Assembly: GCF_028769735.1 (NCBI RefSeq)
Contig: NC_088177.1
Coordinates: forward strand, 17,486,599-17,550,598
Reading direction: 5' to 3'
DNA length: 64,000 nucleotides
Source of the DNA: Zonotrichia leucophrys gambelii
Taxonomy: Eukaryota; Chordata; Aves; Passeriformes; Passerellidae
Of the stretch, positions 50,301-61,648 are shown in pieces. Numbering within the stretch: the stretch's first letter is position 1; every line of letters begins with the position of its first letter. The position numbers and the translations under genes are program-made. The notes under the pieces are model-generated. The model made no database searches, was not told where the DNA came from, and was given only the letters and a program-made list of their open reading frames with translations.

Positions 50301-51507
50301 TAAATAGGAATGATTATGTTAGAAACACCAACCATCAGTTTCATCCTGGCTTTGGGATTTCCCAGATGCTTTTCTGGATGAAGATGGAGCCTCTACATCT
50401 TCCTCATTTTCCTCAGCAGATGCATTTTCACCATCCTACACACACCAAAAATACAAATTATTACCTCTATAGAATTACCCATTTTTTATTTCCCCACATA
50501 TTAACAGCTACCATTTGTCTTTCCAGCCTTTGCACTGCCAGTGAAACAGGTGGGATAAGCACTGTGTTTTTAAGTGAATAAAACTCATCATTCCTTGCTT
50601 TCAGGACATTTATATTTGTATCAATGTGGGAGACTCAGATGGTGACTGTTCACACTACATCTGACTGAAGAGACTAGTCCATTGATTATTGGGCACTACA
50701 GTGAGGTGGGATGACATTGTATTAGAAAAAAAAGTTCTGTGTGACAAATCCTTCCAGGAGCCTGTCAATATCATAACAGCACTCATGAATCCGGTAAGAA
50801 TGCTGCCCCAGGGTAACACTGATCCTTCCATGACAGCTGAGTTCTGCTCAATCTGCTCTCTGAAGGCCACGAAATGCAGAAATTCAGTAGCACGTTGACA
50901 CAAATATAGCAGAATTAAAAAGAACTGCAACACTCCGACAAATCACGCTTGTTTTCTTTTAATCACACCGCCTACGTAGCGTCGGACACAATGTGTTTCC
51001 CTATATTTACTGCTGCCAAGAATTCAAACGAGGAGCCGCACTGGCTCTCTCCCTCAGATGCTGCTGGGGGAGCTGGAGCAGCACAATCTGGATGAGTTTA
51101 TACCCGAACCAGCTCCTTGCCCCGGCCCAAAGCACCGATTTCCCGCAGGCCGGGCGGTGCTGCCGGGCCGGTGCCTCTGCCCAGAGCGGCGAGAGGGCAG
51201 AGCCGCGTCCTGCGGCCCCCAGCGCGGCCTTCTGCTGACCCGGACACCGACACTCGGAACGCGGAGCCGCAGGAGCAGCGAGCGGGAGCCCTGCACACAC
51301 ACAGCGTGGGCGGGAGCCCTGCACACACACAGCGCGGGCCGTGCCCTGCCAGGTGCTGTCATGAGGGGGCGGCCCGGGACATGGGGCGGCCAGGCGGGGC
51401 AGACTCACCTTCTCGCGGCTCTTGCGCTCCTCGCGGCGCTGCTCGAACTCCTCGAAGGAGATCTTCCCCTCCAGGTACTCGATCAGCTCCGGGCTGAAGC
51501 CCGACAT
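35245..51507 (-). CDS. GTF3C3: General transcription factor IIIC subunit 3 (TFIIIC102), 19 coding exons
   Basis: Subunit of TFIIIC, the nuclear factor that binds internal promoters of tRNA and other RNA polymerase III genes and recruits TFIIIB; this subunit is a TPR scaffold. Coding exons, in transcript order: 51507-51409, 50435-50333, 49253-49021, 48664-48541, 48048-47857, 47569-47404, 46557-46410, 45345-45273, 44251-44165, 43122-43019, 42432-42261, 41822-41620, 41054-40953, 40053-39918, 39266-39029, 38669-38479, 37847-37723, 36427-36275, 35367-35245. They total 2772 nt and encode 923 aa. All phases agree, and each intron ends in AG and begins with GT, except intron 3, which begins with GC. 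The protein matches my memory of human GTF3C3 (886 aa) almost throughout: N-terminus [15 protein letters not shown], an acidic tract near residues 80-115, then TPR helices (for example [15 protein letters not shown]). The start ATG has G at -3. The extra length comes mostly from exon 9 and the expanded acidic tract. Identification is very secure; untranslated ends were not resolved. Confidence 0.96.
36275..36427 (-). CDS. GTF3C3: GTF3C3 coding exon 18
   Basis: Encodes [20 protein letters not shown] then the [23 protein letters not shown] and [11 protein letters not shown]. Acceptor CTCTTACAG, donor GTACTG, both in phase 0. Confidence 0.96.
37418..37478. repeat. AT-only palindrome-rich block in a GTF3C3 intron
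   Basis: About 60 bp of almost pure A and T made of overlapping palindromes such as ATATTATATAATAT, able to form a hairpin or cruciform. It lies in the intron between exons 18 and 17. Confidence 0.7.
37723..37847 (-). CDS. GTF3C3: GTF3C3 coding exon 17
   Basis: Encodes [20 protein letters not shown] then [19 protein letters not shown]. Acceptor CTTTTAG, donor GTGAGG, ends in phase 0. Confidence 0.95.
38479..38669 (-). CDS. GTF3C3: GTF3C3 coding exon 16
   Basis: Encodes [36 protein letters not shown] and [14 protein letters not shown]. Acceptor TTTCTGTAG, donor GTAATA, ends in phase 1. Confidence 0.96.
39029..39266 (-). CDS. GTF3C3: GTF3C3 coding exon 15
   Basis: Longest coding exon. Encodes [20 protein letters not shown], then [20 protein letters not shown] and the TPR-like [11 protein letters not shown]. 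Donor GTGGGC, ends in phase 2. Confidence 0.96.
39918..40053 (-). CDS. GTF3C3: GTF3C3 coding exon 14
   Basis: Encodes [20 protein letters not shown] then [18 protein letters not shown]. No single long reading frame marks it; it was placed by similarity to human and exact phase. Acceptor TTTCTAG, donor GTAACA. Confidence 0.94.
40953..41054 (-). CDS. GTF3C3: GTF3C3 coding exon 13
   Basis: Encodes 34 residues, [20 protein letters not shown] then [14 protein letters not shown]. Acceptor TTGTCCAG, donor GTAAGC, both boundaries in phase 0. Confidence 0.95.
41620..41822 (-). CDS. GTF3C3: GTF3C3 coding exon 12 (TPR)
   Basis: Encodes [20 protein letters not shown] and [20 protein letters not shown], a near-consensus TPR, then [18 protein letters not shown]. 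Donor GTGGGT; phase 0. Confidence 0.96.
42261..42432 (-). CDS. GTF3C3: GTF3C3 coding exon 11
   Basis: Encodes [20 protein letters not shown] and [18 protein letters not shown], a helix pair typical of TPR. Acceptor CTTAAAG, donor GTGAGA, ends in phase 1. Confidence 0.96.
43019..43122 (-). CDS. GTF3C3: GTF3C3 coding exon 10
   Basis: Encodes [20 protein letters not shown] and [14 protein letters not shown]. Acceptor TTGTCCCAG; donor AGT|GTAAGT; phase 0 at the end. Found by homology to human, with consistent phase. Confidence 0.93.
44165..44251 (-). CDS. GTF3C3: GTF3C3 coding exon 9 (87-nt cassette-like exon)
   Basis: Encodes 29 residues of acidic, Gln-rich linker ([19 protein letters not shown] and on to ESSAP). 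Both boundaries are phase 1 and the length is divisible by three, so it can be skipped without a frame change. Acceptor TTTTTAAAAAG is A-rich just before the AG; donor GTAAGT is strong. I see no counterpart in the human protein as I remember it, where the EKK-rich linker runs directly into the IPDGVPIDI segment. Confidence 0.78.
45273..45345 (-). CDS. GTF3C3: GTF3C3 coding exon 8
   Basis: Short exon encoding [13 protein letters not shown] and a charged linker. Acceptor TTGTTTCAG, donor GTAAGT, ends in phase 1. No long reading frame marks it; it was found by splice phase and by similarity to human ITDFSGIVLEKK. Confidence 0.92.
46410..46557 (-). CDS. GTF3C3: GTF3C3 coding exon 7 (TPR region)
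   Basis: Encodes [19 protein letters not shown] and [20 protein letters not shown]. Acceptor TTTTATAG. Donor GCG|GTACGG is weak at the last exon base but preserves phase 0. Confidence 0.93.
46995..47289 (-). pseudogene. MT-CYB: Nuclear mitochondrial insertion: cytochrome b fragment
   Basis: The minus strand reads as about 98 codons of bird cytochrome b with no stop under the vertebrate mitochondrial code, and with TGA codons at tryptophan positions: [20 protein letters not shown], then [20 protein letters not shown], ending near ILTWVGSQP. It is interrupted by TGA stops under the nuclear code, so it is a non-functional copy. It lies in GTF3C3 intron 6, antisense in no sense to coding exons. 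Likely post-insertion changes include WYFPF for the usual WYFLF and ILWSI for ILRSI. The intact mitochondrial reading frame suggests a fairly young insertion. Edges were judged by where similarity stops. Confidence 0.93.
47287..47312. repeat. Perfect 11-bp inverted repeat at the edge of the cytochrome b insertion
   Basis: Arms GAACTGCTTCC (47287-47297) and GGAAGCAGTTC (47302-47312) with a 4-nt ACGA loop. The left arm overlaps the last bases of the mitochondrial copy by about three bases. Confidence 0.9.
47404..47569 (-). CDS. GTF3C3: GTF3C3 coding exon 6 (TPR region)
   Basis: Encodes [20 protein letters not shown], the next TPR, through FMQLARDMA. More GC-rich than its neighbours. Donor GTGAGC; ends in phase 2. 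The next intron holds the mitochondrial insertion. Confidence 0.95.
47857..48048 (-). CDS. GTF3C3: GTF3C3 coding exon 5 (TPR region)
   Basis: Encodes two TPR-like helix pairs, including [20 protein letters not shown] and [19 protein letters not shown]. Acceptor TTTTCACAG; donor GTAGTG; ends in phase 1. Confidence 0.96.
48541..48664 (-). CDS. GTF3C3: GTF3C3 coding exon 4
   Basis: Encodes [20 protein letters not shown] and the helix ending MEIIRQ, the start of the TPR region. Acceptor ATGTAG, donor GTATGG, ends in phase 1. Confidence 0.95.
49021..49253 (-). CDS. GTF3C3: GTF3C3 coding exon 3 (acidic tract, GC donor)
   Basis: Encodes [14 protein letters not shown], a long Glu tract interrupted by seven glycines, then [19 protein letters not shown]. 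It ends after the Lys codon at a GCAAGT donor instead of GT. The frame joins exactly to exon 4 (MMK-EKRPRSK), as in the human protein. Confidence 0.93.
49090..49198. repeat. Purine triplet repeat (GAG/GAA/GGA)n within GTF3C3 exon 3
   Basis: About 105 bp of nearly pure purine triplets on the minus strand, coding Glu with one Asp and then a (GGA)7 glycine stretch before returning to Glu. This is a protein-coding microsatellite and prone to length change. Confidence 0.9.
50076..50132. repeat. Imperfect two-copy tandem repeat in GTF3C3 intron 2
   Basis: The pattern GGTTATTTTT...ACTTGGATAT appears twice in succession with small differences, unit about 28-30 bp. Confidence 0.6.
50333..50435 (-). 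CDS. GTF3C3: GTF3C3 coding exon 2
   Basis: Low-complexity acidic and Ser-rich segment ([20 protein letters not shown] and on to SQDETD), residues about 34-68. The acceptor is preceded by TGTGTGTAG. The donor GTTGGT is weak, but it is the only choice that gives phase 1, which exon 3 needs. This part of the protein is poorly conserved compared with human. Confidence 0.85.
51284..51339. repeat. Two-copy 28-bp tandem repeat in GTF3C3 intron 1
   Basis: Unit 1 at 51284-51311 and unit 2 at 51312-51339 differ at one base (GCGTGGGC versus GCGCGGGC). Each contains a short CA run. It sits within the CpG island, just inside intron 1. Confidence 0.9.
51409..51507 (-). CDS. GTF3C3: GTF3C3 coding exon 1 (residues 1-33)
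   Basis: Encodes the conserved N-terminus, which is rich in Glu and Arg after [15 protein letters not shown] and ends in SREK. It ends in phase 0 at a consensus GTGAGT donor (51403-51408). It lies in a CpG island. Confidence 0.95.
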
Positions 51508-51769
51508 GGCTCCGCACCGGCCCGGGGGAGCTCTGTGAGGGAGGCACGGCGTCCGTCCCGCTATGGCGCCCGCCGCTACAGCGCCCGTCCGCGGGAGTTC
51601 CGTGCGGCTGAGGGGCCTGAGGGCAGGGCGGGAGCGGAGGGCGGGCACAGAGCGCTGGGCCCGGGGCTCGGCGGCCTCTGCTGCGTCGGGCACCTCGGCC
51701 CCGAGGGGCTTTAACTCCGTACTCAGGATGAGGGGGCAGTTCTGAGCACGGCAGGGTCGGAAAAGGGCG

Positions 51770-53030
51770 TGCGGCGCCGGGTGAGGCACAAGCAGCCAGG
51801 GGGCCACCAAGGACGGGACTGTACCCACCGGGGATGTGAACACTTGGCACAGAACACCCGGGGACATGTGCTAATAAACTGAAAGGGAAGGTTTATTTCC
51901 CAGCTTTGAACAAAGACACTCGGCAGTGGTTAAATGCACTCCCCGTTTATTCACACTTAAGCACAATTCTGCTCACAGACTGCAGTAGCACACATTTGTC
52001 AACAGACAGAATAATGCTCATTGCAGCAGGACACCAGATTCTATTGGCAGAAATGGGGGCAGTGAAGAAACTTTGGAATTGTCAGGTAACAGTTAAAAAG
52101 TCAAAGCAGTAAAATTTTGTTGTGAAGGTTTCCACTTGGCATGGACTTCTGAAGTTAATGCCTAAAAAAGACAAAAAATACCAATACGTGAGACTAATAC
52201 AAAAATCTATATGCAACCAAGGTATGATCCAAACCAAGACAAAAAAACCACTGGCTGAACCTCTGTTCCCTAAAAACAGTTCTGAACACTGAAAAGAACT
52301 ACCACAAGCGTCCTGAATTATGCAGGACAAAACTTCCACCAATCATTTTCTCACTGCTTCTGTGATGTATAGTAGAGCATCCCTTCTGAATTCCCTTTTC
52401 ATTTTTTTTGTGCATAAAATACACATTCTGTGGTGCCTCTATTTTTCATTACGTAACTCAGAAAAAGAGAATTTATTATTAAAATTTGAGTGCAGTCTTT
52501 ATTATGGTTCATGATAATAAGAATAAAGCTTTGATTTTGATTATAAACAGACAAGGTGTTAAACAGGACAAGAACAGGACAGAGCTGGAAATCCTAAGCT
52601 GAATATTGATTACAACTTAAGCACTTTAAGATACTGAGTAAATCACCAAAATGCTTGGATTTAAATCTTACTGAAATTCTCAGCTATTTGTAAACCAGAA
52701 GAAAACAATATTTACTGTGAATGTAAAGGAGAATGTATGCTTTGTTAGTGCAATAACTTATGCTAAATTAATTTTCTTAATATACTTGTATCACACAAAA
52801 CCATTAATCACAATTTGTAATCTTACTCTTTTCATGAAACCTGCATCCCCTATTATTAGAATTTTCAGAATTCTCCTCCATATGAAGGAGGGGAGAAAAA
52901 AGAGAAAACAAAAAAAATCAGGGTCTATAGAGGTCTGCACAATGACCCTGTGTTATTTTATCTAAGTAGTAATGACCTCATAAATCTCTGCCTCAAGAAT
53001 TTTAAACCCCACTTCAGGCAAGGGTCAAGG
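51770..53030. other. Spacer between C2orf66 and the GTF3C3 promoter
   Basis: No coding signal recognised. Mostly AT-rich; it should contain the C2orf66 3' end. Confidence 0.6.
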
Positions 53031-53039
53031 TACTACATT

Positions 53040-53045
53040 TTTAAT
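53040..53045 (-). terminator. Candidate C2orf66 poly(A) signal ATTAAA
   Basis: Minus-strand ATTAAA about 107 nt past the stop codon. Alternative AATAAA copies occur further downstream, around 52470-52500. Confidence 0.3.
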
Positions 53046-53151
53046 TCCTTCTGAGAAAGAAGTTGCTTTTATACTTCAGTCAGAATCTTTCTTGGCTACA
53101 CATAACATCAGAGGACAAGGCACCCTCTTTTACCTTCATCAGCAGAATCTT

Positions 53152-54331
<1,180 letters not shown>

Positions 54332-54870
54332 GCTGGAGATGAACAGACTGCCTGTAAGAAGGGCAGACACACATACTCCTTACATCCCACACGGCTGTCA
54401 CTGGCAACACACAAAGCATGGGAATCCAAGCAAAGTCTGCCCACTGCAGCTTACACCCATGTGCTAGCAACTCTTTGTTTTCATAGCACTAAGGTCCTCG
54501 GGAGGACAAATTGTTCTAAACAAGTGTTTCCCATACCAAAGCTATTTCTAGACACTGGACTCTCTTCTGAGGGACCAGCAGAACACTCAACACAAAATAT
54601 TACATTTGTAAGTTCACATTAATTACATAAAGCCATTTTCAGTGGCTAATACAGCACCAGAGCTCTGCATGCTCCAAGGAAAATGCAAAAATGTGACTCA
54701 GGATCCAGAGAGCTCAGTTTTATAAAACTGCATTACATTTTACTACATATAATAACAAGTGCAATGGTATTTAATACAGCCTGGTCTAACATACTAGAGA
54801 TCCATTTCACAACTTGACTCAGGGGGAGAAAAGGAATTCTCCCTCTCACATTCTTTAAAATAGAGCTTAC

Positions 54871-54949
54871 CAGGGAATTTGGCTTTGGCTTGCCCCTTCT
54901 TGGTTGGTCTCCTCGTAATCTGTGAACAACCTGATCTCTGCACTTATAT
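54871..54949 (-). promoter_or_regulatory. C2orf66: Candidate TATA promoter and untranslated first exon of C2orf66
   Basis: On the minus strand a TATAAG box (54948-54943) is followed about 70 nt later by a consensus donor CTG|GTAAGC (last exon base 54871). With initiation about 30 nt after TATA, the untranslated exon would be about 45 nt (near 54915-54871) and would splice to the acceptor at 54352. Inferred from signals only. Confidence 0.55.
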
Positions 54950-57900
54950 TTCTAGTAGACTGTAGGTGGGTGTCAATGACGTTAGCAGGAGCTCAAAAAT
55001 ACAGTAATGATTCCATTTCCAACCATGACATAAAGACCCTTGAGAATTTCATCCTTGGTACTCTTCAGACCTGTTGCTATTGAAGAGTGCAGCACAAATT
55101 CCTCCCAATCTGTATTGCAGAAATTGGTAGTAGGCATGCAGGAAGTTTAAAACAATTCCCAGGAGAAATGGCACAGCTTTATCAAAATATTATTTTTAGT
55201 TAAAAGTAATTAGCTGTCTCTCTAGAATGGTGACTAATGGTTTTCAAGTAAATGAGATATGGATCACTCTCTTGATGCTGGAAAAAGAGAGGGAAAAGTA
55301 AGGTCTGCTTCAATATCCAAAATCATAACATTTTAATGGAAGCATTGCTTTCCTACCCTGATTTTATCAGCAGTTAATATCCTCCTGTCACACTAGAAAC
55401 TAAGACAAATGCTGCAAGGAGGACTCTGCTAATTTACCCTGGCCTTAGTGCACAGCATTCTTCATATCAAAGCTGCTCACATTTTTTATTATTTCACTGC
55501 ACTCTTCTCTCTGCTATGTAGATGATACATGATTTAGCATCACATATATCCCTAAATAGACATGTTAAAATTAAAAATATTTAACCACCACCTTACTCCA
55601 GAGTGTAGATGTTTGTGTCTGACTAGAAGCTTTACATTTTTCTTTGGTTTAAATTTTGAAAGCAAAATAAATACCTGCCACCACCCTTCCAGGAAGGTGA
55701 AGTTTTGGACATCCAAACATCATTAGCAAAACAGTAAACAAAATCCTAGCAGTGTTATTTTCAAGCTGATCCCAAGCACCAAGTCTTCCATTGCCAAAGA
55801 TGACAAAGAAACCCAGATGTCCCCAGGATATGCACTGGCCAAGGGGAGGACACTTGATAACTCCACAGTTAGCACTTGTTTCTGTTCTACTCCCTTCTGC
55901 TAATACAGCAGCTTATTTTTGTGACTACAGTAATATGTAAAAATTCAAGACAACTTATCCAGCTTGTTTATTATTCTGTATATTTGAAGTTTTTAAAAAA
56001 TCATACACACAAAAAAGAGAATCCATTAAGCCACATCAATTATGTTTCATTACTCTCAGCTTCCAGATAGTGGACTTATCAAGAACAGAGCAGTAGAAAA
56101 CCAAAACAGAACAGAAAAACCACAAAAAAGGCAGGTCCCAGCATAAAGAAACTGTCTTTGTTGATATTCTAGGTAGATACTTATTTCAGCTAGAAGTAGA
56201 AATATGCTCCTGTAGAGAAAATGACAGAAAGAGGAAAAGGCAAGATTTACAGTTTGGGTTTAGATTTTAGTTCCTTATCTTTGGAAAGAGGAGGGGGGAA
56301 AAGAAAGCCAGAAGAGTTGGCATTTTCTCCCCCTCAATTAATTTATTCCATTGATTTCTTTACAAATAACTGGGGATATGCAGTGTATTCAGTTAATAAA
56401 ACATACTGAAGTCATCTGCAAATATGAAACAGGCTTTGTTACTGGAGGAACTCAGGCAATGTGGGTGACTGATGAAGCATGCAGATATGCAAGAGACTCA
56501 ATTAGCATATATTTTCTGTGAGCTGTCTGAAAAAAATCCATACACACTTGTGGCTTCCTGAGCTAAAGCTCTGAGAAACTGTAGGAGCTAAAAAGTCTGT
56601 TTAGACCTATAGCTCATTTTAATGTGTGGGTTGGTCTTTTTTTAGTAATTTCAATTCTTTACTTCAGTGAAAGTCAAATATAAGCAGAGCACATTCATAT
56701 TAAAATACTATTAGTATACTTACACTGACTGAATTAAATTGCAACCTCATTTTTGAGGACAGTAGCTAAATTTAACAAATGCTGTCAAAGCCAGATGTCA
56801 GGGGGCTGCCTTTTTAATGCACCCAAATTTAAGCACCAGGTTTGCTTGATAAACATCTTCAATAAATCAAACATTTTCAAAGTGTCTATACTAATTATAT
56901 AAACTTTCTGGCACAGGAAGTAATGTTCATGTATGTTTGAATTAAATTGCTGTGAAGATGAAAATGCTGATACCATTGCTTGCTCAGTTCTACACAATTC
57001 ACCTCTGAAATGTACAAATTTAAAATATACTAGTTTAGCTGAGAACAAGTTTTATACATATGATGCTCTATATGAACTGTATTATTCAGCAAACACATTG
57101 AATTTTATTGCATTTCCCAGCTAGGAAGCCTGAGGTGTTGGGGTTGAGATACTGAGCCAAGCTTCCCCCTGTCTGTCCACCTATCTTTATTGCACTGTAC
57201 TTGAGGTGTGAAAGAAGCACTGTTAAAGCACTGCTCCAACCACAAGGCTTTTTGTTTACTACTTTTATTTTCTGCTGAGAATCCCAAGGATTACAAGTCA
57301 GAAGGAAAAGCACCAAACTGCTCCACATGAGTACCTGAGGCAGGACTAAAGGCAGACACTGCTCACAACACTCAGCAGCGTGGCTGTACAACAGCATACA
57401 GGTAACACAGCAGCACTGGCAAGTGGCACTTCTTGGCATTTACAACCATTTGTACCAATGCAAGCACGTTGGAATACCATACAAAAATATACAAAAAGTG
57501 TTTCTTTTGCAGGGCATTTGCTATACAGTGTAATTGAAGTCATGCACACTTAGGTAAAAAAAAAAAAAGACAAAAACCAAATTGAAGTACACACTGCAGG
57601 CAGGGAAACCACCAAACAAAACAGGAACATCCCAGAGCAGCTCCCAATCAAGTTACCCTCAACTACAACAAAAAAGTATCTAAATGCAGTTTTTAAAGAT
57701 CATGAGATTCCATCTTTCAGCAATTACAACATCACCTGAAAATACCTTTTCCCAAGGTTTTCTCAGCATCTCACAAGACAGGGCCTTTGCTGAAGTTTAT
57801 GATACATGACATGATCTGTAAGAACTTAGTTATAAACATTTTTATAAGCACAGCAATTTGCTATAGCATTATTCAAACATTTATAGATAAGACCCAGTCA

Positions 57901-59002
57901 ACATCTCTAAAAACCTGTAAATATTAAGAGTTCATGTACAACATCAGATTTGTGGTAGTTACATAATAACTGAACACAGAGGAAAAGTTCAAAACTTCTA
58001 AGACAGATTGCTTTGAGAAGTGATAAGATTTTCCCCAAAATTACATGTTTTCTTCAAAGTTTTAAGTCCTTTTACAACCAACAAATCCTTCCCTCCCCAC
58101 TAATCACCCAAAGGTTCAGTGCTATATGGGAGGGGGGAAAAATCACAATTTGTTCAAAACACGCAAAGAATCCTCTAGAGACAAATAAGAAAAGCCAGCC
58201 GTGGCTTTTCCTGAGCTCTTTGTATTAAAAAATACACATAAGAAATCCTTCTACTATATTAAAACAAGATTTTAAGATTTGAAGTATTTCTAGTTTTCTT
58301 TAATGAGTTAGGATAAAAAAGTGTAATTTTTTTTTCTCCAAAAAAGGGAATCTACATGTGAACTTCCAGGGATTTATATGTGAATATTTTTCATAAAAAG
58401 TAAAATTTAGTATTCAAAACTTCTGGAATCTTAACACAAACAATCAACCCTGCCCCTGTCTAGTTTTCTTCCCACAATGGTGAGGATTTTGCTATTTAAT
58501 TGCTTAAATACAGTATTATGCTTAAACTAAAATTGAGATTATTTTTTTTTTAATTGAGGACCAAATATCAAAATGTTTTAAAATAATTTGACACACAGAC
58601 TTCAAAGCTGAGACAGATATCTGCAACTAGTTTTCCTTCCTTAGTTTTCTTCTGGTCACAACAGAAAGGCTTGAAAAGTTCAGGTCAGCTAAAGCTTTCT
58701 GATTTTTGGTTGGTGTGATTCCAAACAAAATATATGCTGCACTTGTCATAAATCTTCATTTCTCTAAGAGTAAAATGGGGTCAAAATAATTTTTTAAGCA
58801 TTTTTCCCAAATCAAGTTTCAGTATGATCCACACAAATAGTTTTGGTCAACTTCAAAAATCAAACATAAGGCTATGGAAGTCCACAGGCTACAGTCAGAG
58901 TGTATTCATTTACTGGTTTAAGGCACAGTATATATATATATTTTTTTTCTCTCTCTAGAAAGCTACAAGTTTAAAGTCACAGTGAGGAATTTCACATTTC
59001 AG

Positions 59003-59056
59003 TTTTGGTCTGGCACTCTATGTGTCCTGTCTGGCACTCTAACTCATGTGTCCTGT
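59003..59056. repeat. Imperfect two-copy tandem repeat
   Basis: GTCTGGCACTCTA and TGTGTCCTGTCT recur, with the second copy about 8 bp longer. Confidence 0.6.
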
Positions 59057-61497
59057 CTACTTCCTGTAGACTTCTGTAAAGCATTCCAGGTGCTGCAGCC
59101 TCAAATCCTGTTTCCAAACTCAGACTGAAGTGGGTGGAAAATACTGAAACCTGAATTGATCCTAAAACAGTGCACTTAGCCTTTTGCAAAAATAAACATC
59201 AGCACACTTGCACATTTGATACTTGGATATACCCTGGAATTATTGAAGTTGGAGGGGGAAAACAGTCTTGGCTGATATTTTAACAAACAGGAGGAGCCTG
59301 CAGGACAAAGCTGCTGCACTTCTGCCAGGCCAGTGCCAGCTGCACTGCTCTGGGAACTCCTGGGCACTACAGGCCAGGGACACTGCAAACCAGAGAGTGC
59401 TGGGGATGGAGGACCCACAGTGCTGTGCCACAAATAACAAATATTATCATGTTCACACTCCTGGGTTTTAGAGACAAACTCAGCTTTGACACCACACATT
59501 CCCACAGAATCAGAGCACAAGCTGCCAGTAACTGTAGAGAGACAATGCTTACAGGATTTATTTATGACAGCATGAATAGCAAAATCTGTCTGCATTTAAA
59601 AATTCAGAAAGAAACCTTACATCTTAAGCAAACAAACTCAAAATAGCACAGTTCAGGTTTTCATCCTACAAGGCAATAAGCACATATTTGAGGCAGTTAT
59701 GTGCTTAGACACATGAAAAATTGAGGGCTGGGCAGATTTGCTTAAGTAAGAGCTACGGAATTTTCTCTCTAAATGCTTAAAATTCATTTTTAAAAGCAGC
59801 AGTGTCTATTAATAAGACAAAGTGTATACTTTTTAATTGAGTTTGAGGATAGATGAGGTGATTAAAAGCTTTGAACACATTCACTCACAAATAAAAATAT
59901 ACATCAGGAAGTATAGTCTTTGCAAAAGGTTTTCAAAATTTTTAAGACTTTATGGATTCTAATATTCTAGTTCAAAGTTCTGGCTCTAAAAAAAAAGGTA
60001 AAAATTGTACTTTAAAATAAAAAACAGACTAGTTTTGAATTGTCCTTCATTGTCACACATTTCCTGGAGGCTATACAACAGCAGTATGGAGCTTTGGTGA
60101 CAAAAGTATGTCTCCCCTAAAGGAATAGTGATGAGAATTTTATATTTTACAGTGCTAAGTGCTTACAAAAGCTAAACTGATTATCTCCCAGAAAAAAAAA
60201 ATGCAATAAGTCAAAGCTGTAAATTAAGCGAGAAACATTCACCATTAAAACATTAAATGGAAAATAAGCATCAAGAATTCAGTCTACTTTATAACTAACA
60301 ATTTTCTAGTAGCTTAGTGACTTAGAACAGCAGCACAATTCTGTACAGACTCTACAGCCACTTCCAAAAACATTTTCATAGCTCAGAGTGTTAAAGGTCA
60401 GTAAATGGCTGGTTTTATCTCAGTATAAATACAACAAAAGTCTAAACACACTCAACCCTGTGTTGAAAAAACTTGATTCAAATGAAAGTTTCTCAAATGT
60501 TTACATTTATTAATGACTACATAACAGACTTTATTCTGTGCTGTCAGATGGATCAGATTTATCAGATTTCAGAACACCAAGTGAGTTCATCACTTGTTAC
60601 TGGCAAACACATGGAAAATGAGAAGTATCAAACACTGACATATGCAATGCTTTTGAGGTTAAATGTCAATACATTTTGTTAATCACTGACTTTAAAGTTA
60701 GTCCAATTAGTTATAGATGAAAAATTCACTTAGGCATACCACCAGTCTCTATGCCTTCTACAGTGTATTCCTACTGCACTGTTCACAGTTCTGTCATTAG
60801 AAATCTACTTGTTTTGAAACATAGCAAATTAATACTAAGGATTTGCTACATGAAAAAACCAAAATCCGGGCAGAACTCTAAATGTCAGATATAATACTAA
60901 CTTAAATTCCATTTACTGCAGGTTTCTTGGAAATAAAACATACAGAGAAACCTCCCACCCAAACCAATCCTCTTTCAACAGGATGCTGAAATGTGACCCA
61001 CTGCAACTTTTAAATCACAGCTAAGATGATTGGCTTTGGACAACATTAATTCACTCAGTTCCAAGGTGCATTTGCCAATTCCAGTGAAGATGTGAGTTTT
61101 TCCTTATCAGACACAGAGATTTTCTATGAAGTGGTAGATACATAGCATGATGAGACTGTGAGGAACATGTTTGATGACATCAAGCAGAAAAGATTACAGT
61201 CTTCCAGAGTAATTTCAGGGTATGAAGCTATCACCAAAGCTTCTCATTAAATCTCTCCCTGTCAAAGAAAGACTCTGCTGTACCAAAAGTTAGTGGCATT
61301 TAATATTTTAAGGTCTTACCCTGTTTCCTCATTCTGTCTCTAAGAGCTTATTAAAAAAATCATATTAGATCCACATAAATAGTTTTTATTTTGAATGTAT
61401 CCTGAGGTCTAAACCCTTACAGTTTGTGCCCTGGTCTCCTCCCACACTGTCTAGATAATCTAAAATGTGAAGAATAAAGTGGAATTTTAATGCAATT

Positions 61498-61526
61498 AAA
61501 GGTAGTATTTGCCAAATACTACCTTT
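61498..61526. repeat. Perfect 13-bp hairpin
   Basis: Arms AAAGGTAGTATTT (61498-61510) and AAATACTACCTTT (61514-61526) with a 3-nt GCC loop. Confidence 0.92.
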
Positions 61527-61617
61527 GTTTTTGCCAAAAGCTGTTTTATATAGGCAGCCCACTCATAATAAAAGATATTTCAATAATATTTATATCTCCT
61601 TGTATAAGCAATTAACA

Positions 61618-61622
<5 letters not shown>

Positions 61623-61648
<26 letters not shown>
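61623..61648. repeat. (TA)13 microsatellite
   Basis: Uninterrupted TA dinucleotides over 26 bp. Confidence 0.95.

Larger units (their letters stand above)
51110..51760 (-). promoter_or_regulatory. GTF3C3: CpG island and promoter of GTF3C3
   Basis: A sharply GC-rich, CpG-dense block in AT-rich surroundings covers the first coding exon, the start of intron 1 and about 250 bp upstream. No TATA box is evident, as expected for a housekeeping gene. A GGAA core (ETS-like) lies near 51600 on the minus strand. The start site cannot be fixed from sequence alone. Confidence 0.8.

Noticed and set aside
51007..51867. 286-aa open frame over the GTF3C3 start
   Set aside because: Only 33 codons (51507-51409) are real coding sequence; the rest is upstream region and intron 1 read through in a GC-rich island.
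54332..54370. Upstream in-frame ATG extending C2orf66 by 13 residues
   Set aside because: The splice acceptor at 54352 lies between it and the accepted start, and it would put polar residues before the signal peptide.
59176..59595. 139-aa minus-strand open frame as a PGAP1 C-terminus
   Set aside because: Lacks membrane helices expected of PGAP1 and no splice acceptor supports it.
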